From assembly GCF_001949145.1 (NCBI RefSeq), contig NW_019091362.1:2171283-2235282 (forward strand): DNA of 64,000 nucleotides, written 5' to 3'. Below are positions 40,880-52,300 of this stretch, piece after piece. Source of the DNA: Acanthaster planci. Its lineage: Eukaryota > Echinodermata > Asteroidea > Valvatida > Acanthasteridae. Numbering within the stretch: the stretch's first letter is position 1; every line of letters begins with the position of its first letter. Under the pieces are notes generated by a model. The model did not search any database and was not told the DNA's origin. It worked only from the letters and a program-made list of their open reading frames with translations. The position numbers and the translations under genes are program-made.

Positions 40880-43800
40880 TTAAGAGACTTGATTAAGATC
40901 AGGTTGAAGCGACCTGTATTGTTGTCAGTAAAAATATAGCACGTAGGGAACAGGTGTATTTTGTTCAGTTGTGCTTTACAGTAAATGTTTAATTCGTGAA
41001 ACATATTTGTTCTGTTTTCCTTCTTAACTTATTTCGGTTTGCAGACCATTTTGTTTCTTATGACGCTATGATATTATATTTGTGGGTTGTGGAAAGCTGT
41101 TGATTTTACTTTGCAGGTTCAATATTTCACAGGTAGGTTGTTTACCTCTGAGAATTGATTTCTAAATATTCCTAGTCCACATTACATGTGCAAACACTCC
41201 TCTCTTGAATTCACTCGAATACAATTAGAGCCGTCTCGGAAAATGCCCCTTGCAATACGGAGCAAATATTGCACTGCGTCATGAAAACGGAAACCAATTG
41301 ATCAAAACACTGACGCAGCCCACGGCTATTTCATGGCGTTATCTGGAGCACAAACACACGACACTACAGAAGTGATTTCCCAAAAGCAGTTTCGGGCCCG
41401 TGGAAGATTGGGTCTGATAAATAAACGATGCTTCATTTCTTCTACCTTTTTAATCCAGTTAGTTGGGGCATGCAATGAGCAATGGAAAACACGAACAAAT
41501 GTTGATACCCTGAGTGAAACTAAACGCTTTGTACTCCCCCGGGACCATCAACTTGCACGCAACCCTTGGGGTAGCAGGCGAGGTTACCAACTGGTTCTGT
41601 TTTTTCTCCTGAACGGCTTTGCACGTGCATGGGTGCTGTTTCTCTACCGCGTTATCATAGTAGTTGAGTATACCGTTTTAACCCTTGATGTGAATACTGT
41701 ATCGCATTGCCATGCTCTCAGACAGTTCAAATGCCAATCCCAACCATCATAAAGATGTCACGACTTATCATTTTCGGATCATTTTTGAATTGACTAAGTG
41801 TACGTTGTATTACGTAGGTTAAGATGTTCATTCACACGCTGCGTTGAAGGTTCGTCCAGAGGTGTAAATGCAAAAAGCAACGCGACAGATTTAGCGTTTA
41901 CTTCACTATTCAAGAATGTGTGGGAAGGGAACTATGACAGATCTCAGAATCGTAAACAGCACGTCCTCGTTAAAACCAAACCAAGCCAAAAAATCACGGG
42001 CGCCTTGCAAAAGTGGTTTTCAGTTTTTGCTGGAAACAATGAATGCTCCAGGATCCTTCGTTGGGTAGTTCACGTAGGAATTTTATACTTTAATGTAAGT
42101 CACCGGCAGAAGACCTGTTATGACCGAAGAAATCGTGATGAAGTCAACAGGTGCAAGGTGCGTGTTATCGGTCTCATTGTCTGCAATGAATAAACAGCAT
42201 AGTGGCATCTTCCATCATAACTCAAACTCTCCTGTAACACTTCCCCGTGCAAATACCCACAGTGCAAAAATATTTCAACCAAATCACAACAGTGTGCCAT
42301 CTAAAGTTTGCTTTGAAGAGACCGGTTTGCTTCAAAGGAACCATTTTAGACTTCACAGTCGAACAACTTGGGCTTAACCAGTCGTTTTGGGTTGCTTGCT
42401 TGCGTGGACACACCTAATACACGTGATATTTGGAGGCCCCGTAAGTGATTATAATTAATTGTATATAACGGGTTTGCCCTTACCCAACGTATATTAATAA
42501 GCACTGTATGCTCAGTGCAATTAACAGCTCCCCAACGCAAAAATACATCTTGAAAATGATTATAATTAACTTTTTTCCCAAACAGAAAATAAAAATTCGG
42601 AGGTGTCTAAAACAAAGCTGTAAAAAGTGCCCCGTGCAAAAAAAAAAGTGTACGAATGTACAAAAGTCAACAGCACAAACAAGTGAAAATAAAAACTCTC
42701 AAATGACCTCCTGTTGGTGCACTGTACAGTGACATTTTTCATGTTAAATAACAGTTGCCCCGCAGTAACTGTTCAGACAAGCACAGAAGGCGGTTTTGCC
42801 CTCATGACAATATCGAACTCAGACAACAATCAAGAATTATTGACTCCAGCGCATCTCCTCCCTCATATTGCCTATATCCCTTCCCCAAAAAATAATTAAT
42901 AAATGAATTTTAATTTCTTAACATTTTTTATTTGTGATTTTTGCAAAACTTTAACAGTAGTCAAAAGAAGGTTTTTGTGTTGCAACTGGTTAAATGGTAA
43001 TTTTCCAAGGCACTCCGGTTACATTTTTAATAAATATTCTAAATACATGTACGGTACTTGATGATTTCACATTTTAATTCTCCTCGAACCGTCTAGACCG
43101 ACTAATCACACTAGCTGATGTATTGTCAGCCGTCTAGTGCCTTCAATAAAAACCACAGCAGATTTTGCCGCGTATAACGATTCATATATAGACTACCAGG
43201 CGTGTTTTCTTTTGCTATTAGCAACTTCATGTTTTAAGTACTTTTGATTTCACAGCATTTGTCTGTTGTGGGGTAATGCGTAGTACTGTACTTTTATGAT
43301 TTAATTTTCAATTTTAAGGACCAATCAGTATAATGTGCTTTTTTTTATATTTTTCTATGTTTACACGTCGGTCCCAACGTGGGCTTCATGTAATGGCCGT
43401 GTGTAGGCCGGTTCATACTACAGGCGAATGTGAAAGCGAAATGAAGCTGATTTCACAAAAGATTTGCCGCAAAATTTTGCTCAAGTTGAAATGTGTTCAT
43501 GTATTCGCAGCGTGAATATTTGATCTGACGTCACAAATTCGCGTTTGTGTTCGCTTTTGTTAGTGTAGCATGAACTGGCCTCGATTTGACCATTCAAGTC
43601 AATTCAAACAATCGATTTCTCTGGAAGGGATTTGGAAAATACAATTTTTATTAGCACTTCTTTCAAAGGTAGCTTTTTACTAGTAACCATTTCCACTCTG
43701 TTTCCTCACATCCTTGGGTGCTGTTGCTATGACATAACTTTATACACGCCTAAAGCCAGTTTTAAAAAGTTGTACACAGTTCATATACATTGGCTGTCGT

Positions 43801-46800
43801 GAACAAAATGATCGAAGAAACATCCCAAACGGAGAGAATTACTCCCAACAAGAAACCAAAATTTGTGGGATTTAACGGGACCCTTACAAATGCAAATTTT
43901 GGGAATTGGGGTCAACAAAACATTTCACGGAACCTACAGAGTACTGATTTCTAGTTGTATTTACGCAAGTATGTACATGTACATCCCTAATACTCCTTCA
44001 AGTGGATGGAGAATTGGTTTCAACAATCAACCTGGTGTTCGATTTCTGGTTTCCCGTAAAACAAAATAGTCAAAGTGCTTGCAAATGTGTTTTTCCCATA
44101 CATAAGAGGACGTCATTCTGCGGCGACAATGACAGACATATTAACGGCACCTGCCTCCCTGGACGTCTGGCCCATTAAAGGCCGGCGGTGGTATAATTGT
44201 TCCAGTCGCACTGGACTGCAATCAACACCTGCTAGCGTACGGCATTTCATTTCACGTTGGCAGGTAAGCGTTATTGTGTTGGGAAGGTCAAACTAAATGA
44301 ACGGGGCAGGTATGTACCATGAAGATGTCAGCAGGGACTCTTAAGAGACAAACAAAGCATTATTTTGTTACACCTGATGCCAGAATGCGTTTTCATTATG
44401 AGTGAGGATCATGATGTTGCAATATTGTAGTTTTTCTGCCCTGGCCTGCTTCGCGATTTGCAAATCTGGCGACTTTCACCGAAGTGGTGGATCAGTTGGT
44501 TGAGAGAATGATTTTGATAGATCGTGTCCACAAAAAACACAAAATAAAAACAAAAAAGACCGAAGTGTCGCCTGCGTGCGCTACTCACCAACACTGCTCC
44601 TTATACCAAGCCTTTTATTCTGAGTTGAAGCCGCCAGACGGTTTCCGAGTGACGCAAAATGATGGTACTTTCCGTTTCACAATCTTGAAGTGTGCACCGG
44701 AAGTGTACACCAGAAGAATGAAAACACGTGATCGAAGCCACGACGTAAAAATGTAAAATTGCTGACAAAGTAAATTCAAAGCCAATGCTATTAATACCAA
44801 GAGCGATTTTCTTCAGTGACAGTAAAGCAAGGGCACAGATTATTAGGGCAAGAGACTGCATATCTTTTGCAAACAAACAAGAATGCCCAAATACAAAGTC
44901 ATCAGGTTTTTTCTTTTTTCTTAAGCCGATTTGTCGATAGAGGGCGCGCTGACAATGACCAGCAATTCAAGCTAGGCGATAACTCCCAATAACATAATTT
45001 TATAGTTAGATCCTGTTTCCAGACCAAAAGGCTCCAACTAAATGGGGTCTGGTAGCAACATTCATGTGACCAAAACAGGGGGAGTCCTTCTCCTTTTGTG
45101 AAAGTTTCGGAACTGGTCCTTTATTTTCCAGACCTACGCTGAGTTTTAGTCAGTTGCCTTGTTTCTTTGATTTACCTTCATGTGACGTTCCATATCTTTT
45201 TGGAAGCATACTTTTGCACATCGTTTGACGAACCACACTCTTGGAAAACTGACAAGCGCACACCGAGTAAGTTACAAGAGACCTCAAGGAATTGCGACGT
45301 GCGTTATTTTTACCTGTGGAAGATGTTTTGTCAGAGGAAAGTCAAGTCTGACATGTCACAGGGAAACCCCTAAGAGGAGTGAAGACTAGTCTCTTCTCAA
45401 GACTGGCAATAATAAGATTTTCCCATTGGAAGTACTTGGTGTCCCAAGACAGTTGTGTAATAAAAACACGCGACGCGTGTAGGCAATATGCACCCAAACG
45501 CGTAACGGTGGTCATGGCTATTAGACATGGTGCAGGAACCATTTCCGACTGAAAACAAAGCCATTAACAGCCAAGCAACACTGATTGATGAAATGACACA
45601 AGAAGGCAGAGCAGAGTCTTGGAACACAAAATACCCAACTACTTTCCTACACGCACAGAAAATGTCATCCTCGGACAATTTGCACAACGGCGGGTAAGAA
45701 CAAACTTTATGCTACTCTAACGAGAAACGCTTGTGATTAAAAAACACCATGGCAGTCTCGGCCTATTTATGTATCGTGTCACCTGCTCAAACACCTCTTA
45801 TGTATTAAATGAATGAGGTGGATCTTATCTGACAATTAGCCTGATTTATTACTTGTACATTGCATATTATATCCTTGTCTGTGTATCACCCAAATTCCGA
45901 CCTATGATCCTCACGAAAAACTCACTACATTATTGTAGGTTTGTCGCATTTGTCACGCTGTATCAAAGTACAAACTAAATGTGTTTTTACATAAACAGTA
46001 AGCCGTTTGTATTGCGTTATTTTGTTTTATAACACTTTAATCGCTGAAATCGAGTCTGCGATTCCCTTCCATGTCGCTCATTTTGGGACTCTATATCACT
46101 TTGTTTCATTTACACGGAGCAACACAGTATAACTGAGCATAAACCGTTCTTTAAAAAGTAGCACAATTAATAAAAGAATCCACAGCAAACAACAAAAATA
46201 TCAAGACTTGAAAACTACGAGCTATGTTTTATTTATAAAACTGCATCTGTTCTGAAGCTTAATTGATATATAAAACAAATCACAATTTTTATGAGAGTAA
46301 ATTTTTTGACTCTATATTTCAGGTATAAAGTACGTAAAACGTGATATTTATAGTAATAAAATCAATAATGACAGGGTAATTATTATCCCCACTAAAAATA
46401 CTTCTAATCAATAATTACAAGCAGTAATGAACATGCTCTTCTGCCCAAAATACGGTATTGCTTACAAGCTAACTTAACTTGTAAAAAGTATTTAAACAAA
46501 AATGAAAATGATAGATGAAAAAAAAATAAAAACTATAAATTATGTGTGTATGCATTTGGTTTTGACGTAGACCTTCAGCCCCAATTGGAATTGGAAATAC
46601 CATTAAGTTAATGAGGCTTAGCATGGGATCGAGCATGTTTTTGCAAGCTGCTAAGACGTAAATGTTACTATGTACAACGTTCGATGTATCACATGTGAAA
46701 GGCTAATGACATGCACCGAGGGGCAAGTCGCTTGAAACACCTGTTTGTGATACCAACCTAGATTCACTGAAGTCACTCTTTTGCAAGACACTGAAATAGA

Positions 46801-47546
46801 GGGGTATTCACTGTTAACTTCCGGCATCGCACCAAACCAGTGAATTGCACTGCAGCAAGCACCATCCGGGCACTCTCAAGTAATTTCAATGTCTCGCAAT
46901 GAATTTGGATATCTTTGGGTAGTATTTACAATATATGTTACACGAATGTCATTGTAGTACGACGTAAAAAATCGCCACTGTGAATATTTTTCTAAATTTG
47001 AGGAGTTCACCAATTTAGCGACGCTTCTTTCCCTCAAAGTCCGTTCTTAGTTGTTCAGACTTTAATCTTTGACGGCACAGCACGTTCAAGAACACACTGT
47101 CTTGCTTGTTGGTATCCGAAAATATCACATACAATCTCTGTAAAGATGCCTCTTTGAAAGGAGACTAACTTGATTCAATCTGAAAAGCCAAGGAGGCTGC
47201 ATCAACCTCCTGGCTTAACAACCGCTTCAGGAGAAATTATGCCTTCAAACAAAGGCTTCGTGGATTGCCCCCTTTTCACGACTGGAGCTGGCAAATGTCT
47301 AAATGTTTGAGGGGTGTAAGGGTATAGTGTGTGACCCGTCAAATTATCGGCTTTATACACCTCGTTGTTGGCAGAAAACTGCGCAGCATTTACTCCAATG
47401 AAAACGCACACACGAGAACACCACGCCTTCAAAAACAAACAAAAGGGGTGCCATTTAAAACGAAGCATCAACGAACAATTTCACCGAGACACATGCCAAA
47501 CAATCAGTCTGCCACATAACATTAAGTAGTAAAGTGGTCAGTACGG
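40880..47546. other. Region without a supported gene (40880-47546)
   Basis: Apart from the MITE at 43405-43581 nothing is recognised. 46000-46560 is strongly AT-rich and contains the minus-strand word AATAAA near 46230, too far from the receptor stop to assign as its polyadenylation signal. Confidence -1.
43405..43581. mobile_element. 177-bp MITE with AGGCCRGTTCATRCTAC ends
   Basis: The left end AGGCCGGTTCATACTAC and the reverse complement of the right end AGGCCAGTTCATGCTAC match with two changes. Inner arms (GCGAATGTGAAAGCGAA versus AAAGCGAACACAAACGCGAA) also resemble each other. Non-coding. Confidence -1.
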
Positions 47547-47599
47547 ATATACCAGGCAAGATAATGGGACGGAGAGGTACCCCCCCTTACGTGCCCAAT
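47547..47599 (+). mobile_element. MITE copy C, truncated by the assembly gap
   Basis: ATACCAGGCAAGATAATGGG followed by ACGGAGAGGTACCCCCC matches the left end of copies A and B. The remainder is lost in the N run. The sequence to the right of the gap does not show the matching right end, so that end is either in the gap or absent. Confidence -1.
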
Positions 47600-47696
47600 N
47601 NNNNNNNNNNNNNNNNNNNNNNNNNNNNNNNNNNNNNNNNNNNNNNNNNNNNNNNNNNNNNNNNNNNNNNNNNNNNNNNNNNNNNNNNNNNNNNNN
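47600..47696. other. Assembly gap (97 N)
   Basis: Run of N. It interrupts a MITE on its left (copy C) and abuts the outer arm of a foldback element on its right, so the assembly probably failed at nested inverted repeats. Any ORF crossing it is meaningless. Confidence -1.
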
Positions 47697-48778
47697 TGAG
47701 TACGGAAGCTTAAATAATTATCCATGTTAGCCCTTTACTGAGTTAATTTATCGTTGAAACAGAGAGACACACTGTACATTGGGAAACACTGATTTTAAAG
47801 ATAAATTATACCCGAAACACAGATTTCAACGATAACGTTTTGTGGAAACACTTATTTCAACGATAATATATCACTGAAATGCAGAATTCAAAGATAACGC
47901 AGGCCTATCTTGGAAATATGGCATTATACATGAAACTCAACGACAGGGCAACTCGGAAATCCGGAAATCAATGATGCATCTTTAATGCCATATCTCAGAA
48001 ACCGAGAATTCAACGATCATGACGTATATAAATTATTTCTAACGGAGGTACGGGCATCCATCCTTCGTGTTATGCAAATGGTTCAAGTCAGAATGGAAAC
48101 AAGCTGATTAGCAGTAAGTCTGCACAAGGCCTAGGCCGTTTCCAGACCCACAGTTTTAGAGGGGGGGGCAAAACCGGTGAGTAGCTTCCCTGGTGCACTT
48201 TTGCATCGACTAATCGCCCCGGCCACAATGTGAACTATATGAAGCAGCAGCTTAGACACAATTTCCAGAGCAAAATGGCTCTGCCGGTATAAACAATCAT
48301 CCTCCATTTAAGACACTTAATATCTTCACTTTGATTAAAAAAACCTCATTTTGGGGGGACCCCCCCCCATATCTGCGCTTGGGTCTGAAACCTGCTGGTG
48401 TGACACCTTTTTTAGGAGCCACCCTACAATGGCTTCGCGCCGTGGGTGTATAGGCCTATATCGAGTATCGTCTGAATGTTAATCATTGCGAGATTCGAAA
48501 AAAGATGCATAATCTTTGAACTCTGAGTGTAATCATCACTAACTTCCGGATTTCCAAAATACATTATTGTTGAATTCCACGTGTCCACGTGTGCATTTCA
48601 GAGATATCTTATCATTGAAATCAATGTGTCCACAAAGAGTTATCGTTAAGTTCCGTGTTTCGGGGATAATTTCACAATTTTGAAATCAGTGGAATCCAGT
48701 GTATGTCTCTCTGTTTCAACGATAAATTAACTCAGTAATGCGGTAACACGGATGGTCATTTAAGCCTCCGTAGGTCAG
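47697..48778. mobile_element. Large foldback element with about 240-bp inverted arms built on a 30-bp periodic motif
   Basis: The left arm (47697 to about 47965) matches the reverse complement of the right arm (about 48535-48778). Shared blocks include TTACTGAGTTAATTTATCGT, TTGAAACAGAGAGACA, CCGAAACAC and TGGAAATCCGGAA. Within the arms the motif TTTCAACGATAA recurs at about 30-bp steps (near 47793, 47823, 47853 and 47886, with diverged copies further in). The central part has no transposase and holds another MITE. It resembles foldback-type transposons, whose arms also consist of short repeats. The outermost left end may extend into the gap. Confidence -1.
48138..48391. mobile_element. MITE nested in the core of the foldback element
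   Basis: GTTTCCAGACCCA at the left and TGGGTCTGAAAC at the right are inverted copies. Each is followed inward by a G-run (GGGGGGGG) or C-run (CCCCCCCCC), giving inverted ends of about 30 bp. Length about 254 bp, no ORF. Nesting implies this insertion is younger than its host element. Confidence -1.
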
Positions 48779-49074
48779 GCATTTGAACGTACAACACATC
48801 TTCATCATAACAGACAACACACACAAGAAAACCAGAGAGAGGTGCTAAAATATTTCAGTCTTTCTGTCAACTTCAGAACGCAGATCCCTACAGGAAAACA
48901 AAAATTTAACACTGTTTCAATTGACTTATCAATATCTGCAAAATTACGACTCGATTTTTTCCCAACATGAGGACAGGGGTGCTTTTCGGACAGGAACAGG
49001 GCGCCCTCTTTCGAACGCTCCAGGAAGATCGAGCAAAGTTTGCACGCTGAGTCCTCACACGAAATCCCGCACCA

Positions 49075-49328
49075 TCACGTGAGACGATACACCTCCTTCA
49101 TGAGCGGACTAGGCTGGACGGGCAGCTGGCCGTCGAACATGGATATGATGGATTTCATCTTGTTGATCTGCTCCGGCATCACGTTCCGTAGCAGCGTCAG
49201 CAGGTTGAGACAGCGGGCTAGGATGTTGCGCTTGTGAGGGTGGTTCCGGGCCAGCTCCACGGCCAGGGCCTTGACCAGCTTGTGCTGGAACCGCTCCACA
49301 GCCTCGGTGTCGGTCAGCTCTTCACGGT
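49075..49328 (-). CDS. Nuclear receptor exon 7: ligand-binding domain C-terminus, AF-2 and stop codon
   Basis: Encodes residues 367-450 and the stop codon TGA. The acceptor AATAG has no strong pyrimidine tract but the join is in phase and the protein is continuous. Helix 10/11 is rich in Leu ([19 protein letters not shown]) and shares the LNHP-like and LLxxLR spacing of PPAR. AF-2 is LMKEVY, fitting the hydrophobic-hydrophobic-X-Glu-hydrophobic-hydrophobic rule; Glu445 supplies the charge clamp and Tyr447 aligns with PPAR gamma Y473. The pocket His449 of PPAR gamma aligns with Gln420 here. The 3' UTR continues below 49075. I see no convincing polyadenylation signal before the foldback element at 48778. 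Confidence -1.
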
Positions 49329-52300
49329 CTATTCGTTGGCAGTTTCCATTTAGAGTCGAAAAAGGAATTTTAGAGAAAAAAATGAGACCAATATAAAGTT
49401 GCAGAAGAGGCCAAAACCCGTGCGGTATTCGTCTACAGATATGGGCCGCACGGCCCAAACCCTGTGGACTGATCACCCACTCACAGCGGCCAAATATGAA
49501 GGTTAACAAGAAACAAGTTACATGGAAGTGTTGATGCATCCTACATGCTGACGGCAGTTGGACAGCGTGAGGAAGACAATCTATGCTGAGCCAAGTAGTG
49601 CCATATGGAACATTATTAAGCAGGTTTTACATTGAAATAGTTTACTCTGAGCTCTGATACATAAAAAGCCAAAATTTAACAGGAATTTGTGAGGTTTAGT
49701 TGAAATTCGTCGAGGAGTCTGCCCTTGTCGCGATCTTCGACACTGCATGAAGTACAGTGTGCTACAGAACTTGTTCGTTATAAAAAAACACACAGCGACT
49801 TAACACAGCAACTTTGGCGGCATGCAGACTTCGGGCGCAATACCACCAAATCTCAGCTTTCCGTTTTAGATGGTTCTGGAAAAGGAACTGTGTCTACATT
49901 CACAGTATTTTGCATTCCTTCTAGATCTAGATATGAAGATCTAGAAGAAAGAAAGTAAGATTTCCTTATGGATAATTATTTCAAGGTCAAAAGTCAAGGG
50001 GCAGCTCCAAGAGGGCGGAAAGAGAAGGAAATAATTAGTGGCGCCCTCATACGACCACCACTACATGGAAATACCGGGATAAATCTAAAAGTGACATATT
50101 TTCCAACGCAAAATAACTGCAAAATAATAATGCCCTTGAGTTGATGCTTGTAAATCATCCTGTGAGGCCTGAGGCTGTGATCGGGACATCCAACCGAAAG
50201 GCATACCTGGCGCCACGAGAATAAGCAGCGTGAAGAGTGCCTTCTCTCGCCCGATCAGTTTCAGCGCATTGAACCGCGTGATGTACGTGAAACTGGGCGA
50301 CTGGATGTCCATGCGCGTGCAGATCTCTTCCATTCGCTGTTCCTGGACAAAGGTGTTGTCTTCGGGGAATTGGATTATCCCTAGGTGGTACCTGTGTCAG
50401 ATAAATACCCAATCATTGTCTATCAACAGCGGAAACAATCAATCAATCAATCATCAGTGCAGTGCATGTATCAGATCACTGTATATAGCCAGCAAGTAAC
50501 TCGCTCAAGGTTTTGCACATTGTATTTTGCATTTCTGAAAAATAGCCTCCAGTCCAGGTTCGTTTTACCGTGAATTACAAATCTTACGGGGCCATCTAAT
50601 CTTGCTAAGAAGAGTGGCAAGATCCAGTCTGCTTTTTAATGGATCTCCCCATAAAGTGACGGCAAAATTATTCAGTAATTAGTGAAAAGTCTACAATTAC
50701 AGGATTAAAGGTAGGGGACAATAGGTACCCTAGTTCAGGGGAATTATACAAAAATTTGCTCCACGTGAAATGGCCTGTAACAATCGTGGTTTGAAAGCTC
50801 ACTGCGACCCGGGTTTTAAAGTCTCGGGATCAATTTCCAGTGCAAGCGTAAGTTGAGATTGGACATCAAGCGATCGCGACAGGAGGCCACTAAACAAGAG
50901 CCAATACACAACAGTGCAAAACTGGACAAAATATGCAGAAGCCTTTTTCGAGCAGTGAATATTGGTTTAGTTCATCTTTTCCTGTAAAATTAATCTTGAC
51001 ATTCTTCCTGGGGTTTTCACAAGAATATGAAACACAACATTAAGCCAGCGTTGAACTAAACGCCATCCTGATGGTCATTAGCTTGCAAAAACTTTTTACA
51101 GCCAGATTCGCGTACTTAAAAATCTGGTTCGCTGTGATTTCATTCTGTCACGGCGATTTATTGCGTGAACAAAAGGCCAGTTGATATTCGAATAATGTAG
51201 AATTTAGTGGGGTTTAATGGTGTCGATAAAAATCAGTTATGACGTGTCAAGGATCGATACTGGATTTAAATGACAATGTTGCATATCATTTTTGAAAACC
51301 TTAGTACTTTAATCTTCAAATGTGTGTCATTACTAACGCCCATTGCATATCGTGACGTATATCTTCAGGAAAACCCCTACAAGAACTTTCAAAGGTTTAT
51401 GTTGCACTCTATGTTGGCAACACGCGGTGAGGCGTCTCCATGTGAGACAACGGCATGCACAAGTATCGAACACTGCCTCTTTTGATCAAAATTCGAGGCC
51501 GTAGTCGCAAGAGACAGGACCGGATTATGGCCACCCGTCATGCGCTATCCAATATAATCCCATGTATTAACTATGTGAGGGATGTCATGCATGTTGTACA
51601 TATAATTGTGAGTATGCTGGTGTGTAGCAACAGCGCCATCATGCGGTGGCAGAGGCATTCCTCATGTTTGCCGTCGCCTCGGCTGTTGGCCTGTCTACTA
51701 CTGAAATTAAATTGGTAAATTTCACTCTTCTTGGGCTTGTAAATTTCTTGTAAATCATCGAATGGGTTTCCAGGGGAGTAGAGAAATTGTTAGACATCGT
51801 GGGAAGGGTATAAATACATTATTTAATGGGTAAATTGGGCAAATGGTTTTGTTACTTTCGAGCGGTAAAATAATGGCGGCCTTATAGCAGTGTGCTCAGA
51901 CAAGTCTGGGTTGCATATACATGTATGTATACATATATCGGTATCGACGTTAATGGTGCCGAGATCAAAACTTTGAGTAGGATCTATGGTGGAGTAATTA
52001 TGTGGGTTATGTAGTTTAGATCATTTGATTGAAGGAAGTTACTGGTTTCGCATAAGTGTACATTACTTGCATGTACATGTACAGGCACGTGTTGGGCAAA
52101 TTGTGACATGTAAATTAATGAGACGGGCACATGCACTTGAGGATTAAGTAACATGTAAATCCCTTGCTTATTGGAGATGATTATTGCTTTAATTCTGAAA
52201 TTGTTTGGAATGAATGGACTTCAATTATATTAGATTCTATCTCTAAGCTACAAAGTAATTAGAGAGTAATTTTCCCAGTACTTGAGGGATATTGATTTAT

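Noticed and set aside
41333-41752. 139-codon plus-strand open frame
   Set aside because: No recognisable domain or conserved motif, and the hydrophobic segment near its end is isolated. Likely chance.
44484-44756. 90-codon plus-strand frame with a Lys-rich stretch
   Set aside because: The opposite strand has an equally long frame; the Lys run comes from an A-rich tract.
47522-47725. Open frame spanning the N run
   Set aside because: Artefact of translating unknown bases.
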